Assembly (NCBI RefSeq): GCF_900100925.1
Contig: NZ_FNKO01000001.1
Coordinates: forward strand, 248,001 to 312,000
Source: Actinopolyspora saharensis
Lineage (GTDB): Bacteria > Actinomycetota > Actinomycetes > Mycobacteriales > Pseudonocardiaceae
Direction of reading: 5' to 3'
Length of the DNA stretch: 64,000 bases
In this document: positions 45,672 to 54,334 of the stretch, piece after piece
Layout: the number at the start of each line of letters is the position of its first letter
How positions within the stretch are numbered: position 1 is the stretch's first letter
Program-made: the position numbers and the translations under genes
Notes under the pieces: generated by a model
Seen by the model: the letters and a program-made list of their open reading frames with translations, nothing else
Database searches by the model: none
Told to the model about the DNA's origin: nothing

Positions 45672-45696
45672 GTGCCCGCCGGAGCGAGGTGGGCAC
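45672..45696 (+). promoter_or_regulatory. Hairpin in the metK leader
   Basis: GTGCCCGCC (45672-45680) and GGTGGGCAC (45688-45696) form a 9-bp stem (one G-T pair) with a 7-base loop, 33 bases before the metK start and followed by ACCTTTT. TAGGCT (45646-45651) is a possible -10. It is too small for any SAM riboswitch class I know. Confidence 0.45.
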
Positions 45697-45728
45697 ATCC
45701 GACCTTTTACCTTGTGGCGAGGTGCTCG

Positions 45729-46931
45729 ATGGGGCCTGACCAGCGCAGGTTGTTCACCAGTGAGTCCGTGACCGAGGGCCACCCGGACAAGATGGCCGAC
45801 TCGATCAGCGACGCGATCCTGGACGCGATGCTGGCTCAGGACCCCCGCTCCCGCGTGGCCATGGAGACCATGATCACCACCGGGCAGGTGCACCTGGCCG
45901 GCGAGGTCACCACCGAGGCCGACGTCGACCTGCCCGCGATCGTGCGGCAGAAGGTCCTCGAGATCGGCTACGACAACTCGGCCAAGGGCTTCGACGGAGA
46001 CTCCTGCGGCATCAACGTCTCCATCGACGCGCAGTCGCCGGACATCGGCCAGGGCGTGGACTCGGCGCACGAGTCCCGCGTCGAGGGTGCTATCGACGAG
46101 ATCGCCAGCCAGGGTGCCGGTGACCAGGGTCTGATGTTCGGTTACGCCACCAACGAGACCGACGAGCTCATGCCGCTGCCGATCGCCCTGGCGCACCGCA
46201 TGTCGCGCAGGCTGACCAGGGTGCGCACCGAGGGCGTGCTGCCCTACCTGCGTGCCGACGGCAAGACCCAGGTGACGGTCGAGTACGCGGGCGACCAGCC
46301 GGTCCGGCTGGACACCGCCGTGCTCTCCACGCAGCACGCCAACGACATCGACCTGGACGCGATGTTGGCCCCCGACGTCCGCGAGCACGTCATCAACCCG
46401 GAGATCGAGCGGGTCGGCCTGGACACCACGGACCTGCGTCTGCTGGTGAATCCGACGGGTCGGTTCGTCACGGGTGGTCCGATGGGTGACTGCGGTCTGA
46501 CGGGTCGCAAGATCATCGTGGACACTTACGGTGGTATGGCGCGGCACGGTGGTGGCGCGTTCTCGGGCAAGGACCCGTCGAAGGTGGACCGCTCGGCGGC
46601 GTACGCGACTCGGTGGGTGGCCAAGAACGCGGTGGCCGCGGGCTTGGCGAGCCGGATCGAGGTGCAGACGGCGTACGCGATCGGCAAGGCGGCTCCGGTG
46701 GGTCTGTTCGTGGAGACCTTCGGTACGGAGAACGTGGATCCGGTCAAGATTCAGGCGGCGATCAACGAGGTGTTCGATCTGCGTCCGGCGGCGTTGATCC
46801 GTGATCTGGATCTGCTGCGGCCGATTTACACGCCGACGGCGGCCTACGGGCACTTCGGGCGTACGGATGTGGACCTGCCCTGGGAACGCACCAACCGCGC
46901 CGAGGCGCTTCGCGCCGCGGCCGAGCGCTGA
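45729..46931 (+). CDS. metK: S-adenosylmethionine synthetase
   Basis: A 400-residue enzyme making SAM from methionine and ATP. Motifs: [34 protein letters not shown] and [22 protein letters not shown] 45729 has GAGGTG upstream. The codon use of the 3' third (46440-46850) is slightly less GC-rich at third positions than the 5' part. Terminated by the hairpin at 46955-46979. Confidence 0.98.
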   Translation: MGPDQRRLFTSESVTEGHPDKMADSISDAILDAMLAQDPRSRVAMETMITTGQVHLAGEVTTEADVDLPAIVRQKVLEIGYDNSAKGFDGDSCGINVSIDAQSPDIGQGVDSAHESRVEGAIDEIASQGAGDQGLMFGYATNETDELMPLPIALAHRMSRRLTRVRTEGVLPYLRADGKTQVTVEYAGDQPVRLDTAVLSTQHANDIDLDAMLAPDVREHVINPEIERVGLDTTDLRLLVNPTGRFVTGGPMGDCGLTGRKIIVDTYGGMARHGGGAFSGKDPSKVDRSAAYATRWVAKNAVAAGLASRIEVQTAYAIGKAAPVGLFVETFGTENVDPVKIQAAINEVFDLRPAALIRDLDLLRPIYTPTAAYGHFGRTDVDLPWERTNRAEALRAAAER

Positions 46932-46954
46932 TCCTTCCGGGCCGCTGACCCCGC

Positions 46955-46979
46955 CGGGCCGCGGAGACCGCGCGGCCCG
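46955..46979 (+). terminator. metK terminator hairpin
   Basis: CGGGCCGCG (46955-46963) pairs with CGCGGCCCG (46971-46979) with a 7-base loop, 23 bases after the metK stop and in front of the convergent serine hydrolase gene. Confidence 0.7.
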
Positions 46980-47090
46980 CTCCGGCGACGTCCCGCGCGC
47001 AACCCTCGCTCCGGAACGCTTCCTGGAGGAGCGTTTCGCGCGGAGGCGCCGCGCCGGGTGCTCGCCCACGCCGCATCGGCGCGTGGGCGG

Positions 47091-48389
47091 TCAGGGCGTT
47101 CCCACGAGCGCGAGCCCGCGGTCCGCGTGCTGCTCCGGTGTCCGGGAGGGGCCGCTGCCGGATCCGCCTGCTCCGCACAGCACGTCGTTCTGCAGTTCCT
47201 GGAGCCGCCGGTCGATGGGGTGCGGGATCGGACTGCCGCTCTCGTCGAGTCGCTGGTAGTCGGTCAGGTTCATCCCGTAGCTGAGCTGCCTGCTCCCGTC
47301 CGTGCTGTGCAGCGAGAGCGTCGACATTCCCCAGACCTTCCCCTCGTGCCCCCACAGGGTTCCGCAGGATCCCGCGTCGAAGCGCATCAGCCCGAGGCCG
47401 TAGCGCATCCCCGTGCTCCCGGGGACCGGCACCGTGCGCCGCATCTCGGCGAGGCCGTCCTCGCTCAGCAGCTTCCCGCGGAACAGGGCCCGGTAGAACC
47501 GGTTCAGCTCGGCGGGGGTGGAGATCAGCGCTCCGGCGCTGCGCGCCCAGCTCATGTCGTACACGCTGTACTCGCCGCGTCGCTCCGGCAGCTGGTACAG
47601 GGCTTCGTAGGCCTTGCTGTGCGGACCGAGGACGAACGGTGTCGAGCCGGGGAAGTACGTGTTCCGCAGCCCCAGCGGGTGGATGATCTCCCGAGTGACG
47701 TAGTGCCGCGGGGACTGCCCGGTGACCTCCCGGAGCAGTTCGCCCGCGATGACGTAGTTGGTGTTGGAGTAGGACCAGCTCGCCCCGGGCGCGTTGGTGG
47801 CAGGTTGGTCCAACCCGGTGGCCACCAGCTCGGCGGGGGAGTGGTGGCGGAACCGGTTCTCGTCCAGATCGGCCAGTGATCCCCGCGTGGTCGACGCGAA
47901 CAGCACGTCGGCGTAGTCGGCGATGCCGCTGGTGTGGTTCAGCAGCATGCGCACGGTGATCCGCCTGCCGCGTTCACCGGGGACGAGCCGGGGCAGGTAG
48001 CGCCCGACGGGGGCGTCCAGTTCCACGCGCCCGGCCTCGACCTGCTGGAGGACGGCGGTGGCCACGAAGGTCTTGGTCACGCTGCCGACCCTGTGGTGGA
48101 AACCCGCCCGCAGCGGTCGTTCGGTGCGGGTGTCGGCGACTCCGGCCGCCGCGGCCCGGCTCCGCTCACCGCGGCGGAACGCGGCCTGGATGCCGGGCAT
48201 CCCCGCTTCGTGCACCGCGTCCAGTCGTCGTTGCAGTTGCGGCGCGGTGTCGCTGTGCTGCACAGCCTGGCGCTGGTCCGGGGCAGCGGTCCGGGCCGGT
48301 TGGGCCGCCCCCGCCGTTCCGGGAAGCCAGACCAGGGTGATCGTCACCAGCGTGATCAGTCCGCGTCGCAGTCCTGGGAATCCGTTCAA
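47091..48389 (-). CDS. Secreted serine hydrolase (beta-lactamase / D,D-carboxypeptidase family)
   Basis: A 432-residue exported enzyme of the class C beta-lactamase/R61 D,D-peptidase superfamily. The nucleophile motif is SVTK (in RVGSVTKTF), the second is YSNTNY, and the third is HEG (in LWGHEGKVWG). TTG 48389 was chosen because GAGGAGAG lies just before it and a signal peptide follows at once (RRGLITLVTITLVWLPGTAGAA); the in-frame start at 48470 would bury that signal. A C-terminal Ser/Gly-rich tail follows. Whether it attacks peptidoglycan, beta-lactams or esters cannot be told. Confidence 0.85.
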   Translation of the reverse strand: MNGFPGLRRGLITLVTITLVWLPGTAGAAQPARTAAPDQRQAVQHSDTAPQLQRRLDAVHEAGMPGIQAAFRRGERSRAAAAGVADTRTERPLRAGFHHRVGSVTKTFVATAVLQQVEAGRVELDAPVGRYLPRLVPGERGRRITVRMLLNHTSGIADYADVLFASTTRGSLADLDENRFRHHSPAELVATGLDQPATNAPGASWSYSNTNYVIAGELLREVTGQSPRHYVTREIIHPLGLRNTYFPGSTPFVLGPHSKAYEALYQLPERRGEYSVYDMSWARSAGALISTPAELNRFYRALFRGKLLSEDGLAEMRRTVPVPGSTGMRYGLGLMRFDAGSCGTLWGHEGKVWGMSTLSLHSTDGSRQLSYGMNLTDYQRLDESGSPIPHPIDRRLQELQNDVLCGAGGSGSGPSRTPEQHADRGLALVGTP

Positions 48390-48501
48390 CGCGCTCTCCT
48401 CGAATGCCGTGATCGGTCCCCAGGCAACCGCGATCGCGGCCGGCTCGCGTGGTTTTCGCGCCGAACTCACCCGAACGGAGGCGTTCAGGAGGGCGGAGGT
48501 G

Positions 48502-48978
48502 TCAGCCCGCGGAGGTCTCGGGGGTGGCGAAGCCCTGCTGGCGCCAGGCCTCGTAGACCGCCACGGCGGCGGAGTTGGCCAGGTTCATCGAGCGGATGCC
48601 CGGGACCATCGGGATGCGCGTCCGGAGCATCTCCGGCCCCGAGTCCAGGGCGGTCTGCGGCAGGCCGACCGACTCCGGCCCGAACAGCAGCACGTCACCG
48701 GAGCGGTACTCCACGGTCTCGTAGGAGCGCTCCGCCTGGGTGGTGAAGGCCACGACCCGTTCAGGCTCCAGCTCCCGCCAGGCGTCCTCGAGGCTGTCGT
48801 GGACCCGCAGCACCGCTCTGTCGTGGTAGTCCAACCCGGCCCGCTTGAGGTCCGCGTCGTCCACGCGGAATCCGAGCGGGGCGATCAGGTGCAGCGCACT
48901 GCCCGCCCCCGCGACCATCCGGATGGCGTTGCCGGTGTTGCCGGGTATCTCGGGGTGGTAGAAGACGACGTGGAACAC
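48502..48978 (-). CDS. trmL: tRNA (cytidine/uridine-34 2'-O)-methyltransferase TrmL
   Basis: A 158-residue SPOUT methyltransferase of minimal TrmL size. The three knot motifs are PGNTGNAIRMVAGAG, LLFGPESVGLP and MNLANSAAVAVYE. It methylates the wobble ribose of tRNA-Leu in known members. The start is GTG 48978. It is divergent from priA across a 222-base region and upstream of the serine hydrolase on the same strand. Confidence 0.92.
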   Translation of the reverse strand: MFHVVFYHPEIPGNTGNAIRMVAGAGSALHLIAPLGFRVDDADLKRAGLDYHDRAVLRVHDSLEDAWRELEPERVVAFTTQAERSYETVEYRSGDVLLFGPESVGLPQTALDSGPEMLRTRIPMVPGIRSMNLANSAAVAVYEAWRQQGFATPETSAG

Positions 48979-49200
48979 GCGGCACCCTTTCCACAGCGCT
49001 GACCGGTCACCATCCGCCGGTCGATCCTACTAGGAGCACGCGCGGGTCGGTTCGGTCACCGGTGTGCTCGATGGCCCTCGCGCGGCTTCGCGAGTCGAAG
49101 GCTCGCCCACAGGGGTGGTGGAGCGCCTGCCGCGCAGCTGTGCCGGAGGTGCTCGGTAGGGTGGCTGTCCGGTCCGAGTCGGTGTCTGGGAGGTGCGCGC

Positions 49201-51243
49201 ATGGCGGGGTCCGGATCCGGACGCGCGCGTTCTTCCGGCGCGGCGCGCTCGGGACGCGGTTCCCGAACGGCGGCTGCTGAGCTGCCGGTGGCCAGGGTCC
49301 TGGTCGACGTCTCCCCGCATCACCTGGACCGCCCCTTCGACTACCTGGTCCCGCAGAAGTTCGACTCCGCGGCCGTTCCCGGTTGCAGGGTGCGGGTGCG
49401 CTTCAACGGGAGGTTGTTGGACGGATTCCTGCTCGAGCGGCTGTCCGAGTCGGACTACGGGGGCAGGCTCGCCTGGCTGCAGCGGGTGGTGTCCTCCGAG
49501 CCGGTGCTCTCCGGTGGGACGCTGGAGCTGGTCCGTTCGGTGGCGCGGCGCTACGCGGGCACGTTGAGCGAAGTGGCGAACCTGGCCATTCCTCCCAGGC
49601 ACGCCGGGGTGGAGAACGAGGCCGTTCCGAGCCCCCCTCCGCCGCCACGGCGGCCCGCGAACACGAGCTGGGGGAACTACGGCCACGGCGCGGCCTTCCT
49701 CGAGGCGGTGCACTCCGGGAAGGCGGCTCGCGCCGTCTGGCAGGCCCTTCCCGGGGAGGACTGGGCCGCGCGGTTGGCCGAGCTCGCGGCGACGGCCGCC
49801 GCGGCCGGGCGGGGCGCGGTACTGGTGGTTCCCGACCAGCGCGACCTGGAGAAGCTGGCCGAGGCCTGCGCGGACGTGCTGGGGGCGGAGCGGGTCGTGG
49901 CCCTGGCTTCCGAGCTCGGTCCGGCCGAGCGCTACCGGCGCTGGCTGGCCGCGCACCGCGGGAACGTGCCGGTGGTGCTGGGAACGCGGGCGGCGATGTT
50001 CGCCCCCGTGGTGCGACCTGGGCTCATGGTCGCGTGGGAAGACGGCGACGAGCTGCACTCCTACCCGACCGCGCCCTACCCGCACGTCCGCGACGTGCTC
50101 ACCCACCGCGCTCACGCCGCGGGCGCGGCCTTGCTCGTCGGGGGGTTCGCGCGCACCGCCGAGGCCCAGCTGCTGGTGGAGTCCGGCTGGGCGCGGGAGC
50201 TCGTGGCGAGCAGGTCCGAGGTGCGGAAGCGGGCCCCCAGGGTCACCGCGCTCGGCGAGGACGACACCCAGCTGGCCAGGGATCCGGACGCGCGTGCCGC
50301 GCGGGTGCCCGCCGTGGCGTTCGAGGCGGTGCGCAACGCCCTGCGCGGTGGGGCTCCGGTGCTGGTTCAGGTCCCCAGGAAGGGGTACGTACCGGCCCTG
50401 GCCTGCGCGCAGTGCAGGGAGCGGGCGCGTTGCAGGCACTGCGGGGGGCCGCTGGCCGTTCCCGGAGAGGTCGAGCGGGGAGCGGCAGGGGAAGTGGCGT
50501 GCCGGTGGTGCGGCAGCACCGAAGCGGGCTTCCGGTGCGACAACTGCGGTGGCGCGAAACTGCGCGCGATCGTGATCGGGGCGGGGCGCACCGCCGAGGA
50601 GCTGGGCAGGGCGTTCAGCGGGGTGACCGTGCGCACCTCGGGCGGGGGGAGCGTGCTGGACCGGGTCGATCCCGGTCCGTCCCTGGTCGTGTCCACTCCG
50701 GGGGCCGAGCCCGAGGTCGCCGGGGGGTACGGGGCCGCCCTGCTGCTGGACGCGCGGGCCCTGCTGTCCCGACCCGAGCTGCGCGCGGGGGAGCAGGCGC
50801 TGCGGCTGTGGTTCGCCGCGGCGGCCAAGGTGCGGCCCGCCGGTGACGGCGGTCGCGTGGTGGTGCTGGCCGACTCCTCGTTCTCCCAGGTGCAGGCGCT
50901 GGTGCGCTGGGACCCCTCCTGGTACGCGGCCATCGAGCTCGCCGGGCGGGCCGAGCTCGGGTTCCCCCCGGCGAAGCGCGTGGCCTCGGTGGACGGTTCG
51001 CGGGAGGCCGTGTCCGGGTTGTTGGGGCGTGTCGAGTTGCCGCCGGAGGGCGAGGTCCTCGGTCCGGTCCCGCTGGGGGAGGAGGACGAGGAGGGCGTGG
51101 CCGAGCGGGAGCGCGCGTTGCTGCGCGTCGATCGCGGGCAGGGACGCGCCCTCGCCGACGCGCTGTGGTCCGCTCAGCGGGAGCACGCCCGCAGCGGGGG
51201 CGAGTCGGTGCGGGTGCGCCTGGATCCCCTGGAGTTGATCTGA
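49201..51243 (+). CDS. priA: PriA-like primosomal protein N', helicase motifs lost
   Basis: A 680-residue PriA homologue. The N-terminal DNA-binding domain (ARVLVDVSPHHLDRPFDYLV) and the eight zinc-binding cysteines (CAQCRERARCRHC, and CRWC with CDNC) are intact. The Walker A segment, normally GVTGSGKTE, is replaced by ALPGEDWAA. The DEEH Walker B is replaced by WEDGDE. This is the actinobacterial form, likely a DNA-structure-binding protein without helicase activity. ATG 49201 has GGGAGGTG upstream. Confidence 0.9.
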   Translation: MAGSGSGRARSSGAARSGRGSRTAAAELPVARVLVDVSPHHLDRPFDYLVPQKFDSAAVPGCRVRVRFNGRLLDGFLLERLSESDYGGRLAWLQRVVSSEPVLSGGTLELVRSVARRYAGTLSEVANLAIPPRHAGVENEAVPSPPPPPRRPANTSWGNYGHGAAFLEAVHSGKAARAVWQALPGEDWAARLAELAATAAAAGRGAVLVVPDQRDLEKLAEACADVLGAERVVALASELGPAERYRRWLAAHRGNVPVVLGTRAAMFAPVVRPGLMVAWEDGDELHSYPTAPYPHVRDVLTHRAHAAGAALLVGGFARTAEAQLLVESGWARELVASRSEVRKRAPRVTALGEDDTQLARDPDARAARVPAVAFEAVRNALRGGAPVLVQVPRKGYVPALACAQCRERARCRHCGGPLAVPGEVERGAAGEVACRWCGSTEAGFRCDNCGGAKLRAIVIGAGRTAEELGRAFSGVTVRTSGGGSVLDRVDPGPSLVVSTPGAEPEVAGGYGAALLLDARALLSRPELRAGEQALRLWFAAAAKVRPAGDGGRVVVLADSSFSQVQALVRWDPSWYAAIELAGRAELGFPPAKRVASVDGSREAVSGLLGRVELPPEGEVLGPVPLGEEDEEGVAERERALLRVDRGQGRALADALWSAQREHARSGGESVRVRLDPLELI

Positions 51244-51293
51244 GGCGCTTCCCGCACCGCTCGCTCGGCCCGCCCGCGTCCGCCGCTGCTCGC

Positions 51294-51320
51294 GGCGCCC
51301 TCCGACACCGGAGCGGCGCC
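51294..51320. terminator. Bidirectional terminator between priA and the deacetylase gene
   Basis: GGCGCC-CTCCG (51294-51304) pairs with CGGAG-C-GGCGCC (51309-51320), 11 bp with one bulge and an ACAC loop, between convergent stops. Confidence 0.65.
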
Positions 51321-51373
51321 GACTCGCGTGAACGGCTGCCGGAGCGGCTCGGCGGAGTTCCACCGTGAGCCGT

Positions 51374-52468
51374 CTAGTAGGCGTTGACCCGCTTCCCCTT
51401 CCGGCGCTCGGGCGCGGGGGTTCGCGTGCTGTCGGCGGGGTGGGAGATCACGGAGGGGTCGCCGTCCGAGGTGTACCGGCGGTCCGGGTCGGCGGCGAGC
51501 TTGTCCAGCCACGCCGTCGAGCCGAGTTCGGAGCCGGAACCGCTTCCGCCCTGCGAGCGAATCCTGGGGACGTTCAGCGGGTCGAAGTTCGCGGAGAACG
51601 GGGACGGCGCCGGGCGTGCTCCTACCAGGAGAACCGCGTCGTGCTGATAGCTTACTCCATCGGATTCCCCCGAGCGGGCGATTTTCTCCGGCTGTGGATG
51701 CACTCCGCGTGGCAGGGCGATGGTGCTCACCGCGGCGTCCGGGACCGCTCGGGTGATCCGCCGCTGCATTTCCGCTATCTGGTGTGTCGCTTCGGAGGCG
51801 GAGCGTGCTGAAAGGGTAGGATGATCCAAGGTGTGGTTGCCCAGTTCGAAACCGTGCTCGTGCAACCAGCGCAGCTTTCGTCCACTGTGCTCACCCCCGA
51901 ACGGTGGTGCGGTGATGTAGAGCGAGGCCACCGCTCGGAAGTCCTCGTGGGCGGCGGCCACCTCGCGCAGGATCGCCACCGCGGTTCCCTCGGCCGGTTC
52001 CCCCGAGGAGTTCAGGCGGAACTGGCTTTCCGCGGCGTCGTCGAAGGTCAGCACCACCGGGTGCTTGCCTGCGGGGACGTCCATGTTGCCCGTGGCGTAC
52101 TCGGCGGTGGTGACGGGGACGTAGTCCTCCCGCACCAGTCGCTGCAACTCGGCTCGGAAGCGTTGTGGAGTCCGGTCGTAGACGCTCTGCGGATTCGGAG
52201 TGATTCGGTGGTACATCAGGATGGGGACTTCACCGAGCTCGTTGGCCCCCACCTCGGCGGCGGAGGGAGCCGAGGAGGTCGGTGCGGAGGCCGCCGAAGA
52301 CGTGGGGCCTGAGGTGTCCTGCTCTGACTCCGAGGCCCCGCGGGAGGCGCAGCCGCCCGCGAGCAGGAGTCCGATGGAGACGGTCAGCGCGAGCGCACCG
52401 CGTAAGCCCGCCGGTTTACCCGGCCGGGTGAGTGTGCCTGTTTCGTCCGAGTTCCTCGTATGTGCCAT
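51374..52468 (-). CDS. Lipoprotein polysaccharide deacetylase (NodB-like)
   Basis: A 364-residue surface lipoprotein. After the signal ALALTVSIGLLLAGGC with lipobox LAGGC there is a Ser/Thr/Ala-rich linker, then a carbohydrate esterase 4 domain: MYHRIT, the metal-binding Asp pair in VLTFDDA and HTLDHP. It likely removes acetyl groups from an N-acetylated surface glycan. ATG 52468 was chosen; TTG 52477 is in frame. TACAGT ends 9 bases before the ATG, so the mRNA may be nearly leaderless. It is divergent from the glycosidase-like gene at 52627. Confidence 0.85.
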   Translation of the reverse strand: MAHTRNSDETGTLTRPGKPAGLRGALALTVSIGLLLAGGCASRGASESEQDTSGPTSSAASAPTSSAPSAAEVGANELGEVPILMYHRITPNPQSVYDRTPQRFRAELQRLVREDYVPVTTAEYATGNMDVPAGKHPVVLTFDDAAESQFRLNSSGEPAEGTAVAILREVAAAHEDFRAVASLYITAPPFGGEHSGRKLRWLHEHGFELGNHTLDHPTLSARSASEATHQIAEMQRRITRAVPDAAVSTIALPRGVHPQPEKIARSGESDGVSYQHDAVLLVGARPAPSPFSANFDPLNVPRIRSQGGSGSGSELGSTAWLDKLAADPDRRYTSDGDPSVISHPADSTRTPAPERRKGKRVNAY

Positions 52469-52626
52469 GGATTCCAAACTGTAGGCAGGATCGGGCCGGT
52501 TTTGGTTGCTCCATGCCGGTTATTGCTCGAATTGCCGCCGACTGTCACCGTGAAATACGACGTTTTGTCGCGATCTGCGAGCGGCACGGCGTCGGCTTAC
52601 CGTGGTGATTCAGGTGAGGTGACACG

Positions 52627-54273
52627 ATGGTTGACCCGACGCCCGACGAAAACGACAACATCGACACTACCGACGAACGACAAGGCGACCAACACGATTC
52701 AGCCCGACACCGCGGGCGCTCATCCTGGACGCGGATTCTGCTGAGTGCGGCGGGCATTCTGCTCGTGGTCGGCGGAATCTGGGTCGGCTATCTGATGACC
52801 GAGCAGCGTCCCACCGTGGTCGGTCTGCCCGAGCACGCCGTCACGCCGAGCAAGGTGGCGGACGGAGCCGTCCGGGTGCGGGCCGAGTCCCCGGACGGGA
52901 TCACGGCGAGCATCGACGGTGAACCGGTGCCCGTCCGGGTCCGCGGCGGCGAGGCCGTGCTGCGGCCGGGTGAGCTCGAGGAGGGCGAGCACGACCTTCG
53001 GGTGGAACTGAAGTCCGGTTCCCTGCCGTGGCCGCAGTCCTTGGAGCGCAGGTTCGAGGTGGACTCCACCGCGCCTGAGGTGAAGACGCCGGAGACGGTG
53101 CGCGCCGAGTCCTTCTCGGCCCCGGTGACCGTGCAGGGCACCGCCGAGGGGGCCGCGCAGGTCGACGTGTCCGGCAGGCGGGTGGACCCCGACGGTTCGG
53201 GGAAGTTCAGCGCGAAGCTGTCCGACCCTCCGGCCACGGTCACCGTCACGGCCAGTGATCGCGCGGGCAACACGACCTCTTCCGAAGTGCGCGTCGAGGT
53301 CGACCACCCGGGGATGCGCGCCGTGCACATGTCGGGGATGGCCTGGTCCAGCGCGCAACTGCGGGAACCGGTGCTGCGCATGGCGCGCAACGGCAAGATC
53401 GACACCGTGCAACTGGACATAAAGGACGAGAGCGGTGAGGTCCAGTACGACTCCGGGGTCCCACTGGCCGAGCGGATCGGCGCGGACAAGGGCTACTACG
53501 ACGCCAAGAAGGCCGTCGAGCAGTTGCACGGCCTGGGAGTGCGCGTGGTCGGCAGACTGGTGGCCTTCAAGGATCCGGTGCTGGCCGAGGCGGCGTGGAA
53601 GTCCGGGAACCGGCAGCAGGTGGTTCAAACCGGGACGGGAGGCCCCTACAACGGAGGCTACGGGGACTACTCCTTCACCAATTTCGCCGACCCCGTGGTG
53701 CGGGACTACAACATCGACATCGCGGTCGAGGCGGCCGAGCTCGGTTTCGACGACGTGCTCTACGACTACGTGCGCAGACCGGACGGCGATCTCGGGAGCA
53801 TGAGTTTCGCGGGGCTGAACACCACTCCGTCCGAGAGCATCGCCGAGTTTCTCCAGCAAACCCGAGATCGACTCCGCAGTCACGGCACGTTCCTCGGCGC
53901 CTCGGTGTTCGGAATTACCGTGAACAGGCCCGAATCGGTGGGGCAGAACATTCCGAAAATGGCCTCCTACGTCGATTACGTGGCGCCGATGATCTATCCC
54001 TCGCACTGGGGTTCCGGAGAATACGGAGTCGCGGACCCGAACAATGAGCCGTACAAGATCGTCAATCGTTCTCTGCGGGAGTGGCAGCGAACGGTCGAGG
54101 GAACAGGATCCGAGGTGATCCCCTGGCTGCAGGACTTCAGCCTCGGAGTCGAGTACGGACCGGACAAGGTGGGGGCGCAGATCGAGGCCACCAAGGCCAA
54201 CGGGATCAACTCGTTCCTGCTGTGGTCGCCCTCCTGCCAGTACACGGAGGAGGCGCTGACGGCCAGTCCGTGA
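52627..54273 (+). CDS. Membrane-anchored putative glycoside hydrolase (DUF4015 type)
   Basis: A 548-residue protein with a short acidic cytoplasmic start, one membrane helix (ILLSAAGILLVVGGIWVGYL, near residues 37-56), two Ig-like beta modules (about 75-240) and a C-terminal TIM-barrel domain. The barrel shows VQLDIKDESGEVQYDS, GRLVAFKDPVLAE, DVLYDYVRRPDGD and YVAPMIYPSHWG, matching the DUF4015 putative glycosidases related to the C-terminal half of PgaB. ATG 52627 follows GAGGTGA. Probably acts on the same glycan as the divergent deacetylase; the substrate is unproven. Confidence 0.8.
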   Translation: MVDPTPDENDNIDTTDERQGDQHDSARHRGRSSWTRILLSAAGILLVVGGIWVGYLMTEQRPTVVGLPEHAVTPSKVADGAVRVRAESPDGITASIDGEPVPVRVRGGEAVLRPGELEEGEHDLRVELKSGSLPWPQSLERRFEVDSTAPEVKTPETVRAESFSAPVTVQGTAEGAAQVDVSGRRVDPDGSGKFSAKLSDPPATVTVTASDRAGNTTSSEVRVEVDHPGMRAVHMSGMAWSSAQLREPVLRMARNGKIDTVQLDIKDESGEVQYDSGVPLAERIGADKGYYDAKKAVEQLHGLGVRVVGRLVAFKDPVLAEAAWKSGNRQQVVQTGTGGPYNGGYGDYSFTNFADPVVRDYNIDIAVEAAELGFDDVLYDYVRRPDGDLGSMSFAGLNTTPSESIAEFLQQTRDRLRSHGTFLGASVFGITVNRPESVGQNIPKMASYVDYVAPMIYPSHWGSGEYGVADPNNEPYKIVNRSLREWQRTVEGTGSEVIPWLQDFSLGVEYGPDKVGAQIEATKANGINSFLLWSPSCQYTEEALTASP

Positions 54274-54282
54274 CGCGTCGTC

Positions 54283-54334
54283 GCGGCCTCCGCCGCGGGG
54301 TTCGCTCGCAAGCGGGCCCCGCGGCGGAGGCCGC
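54283..54334 (+). terminator. Strong terminator after the glycosidase-like gene
   Basis: GCGGCCTCCGCCGCGGGG (54283-54300) pairs perfectly over 18 bp with 54317-54334 around a 16-base loop, 9 bases after the stop. Confidence 0.85.

Noticed and set aside
45636..45728. SAM riboswitch before metK
   Set aside because: The leader is under 100 bases and lacks SAM-I, SAM-II and SAM-IV core sequences.
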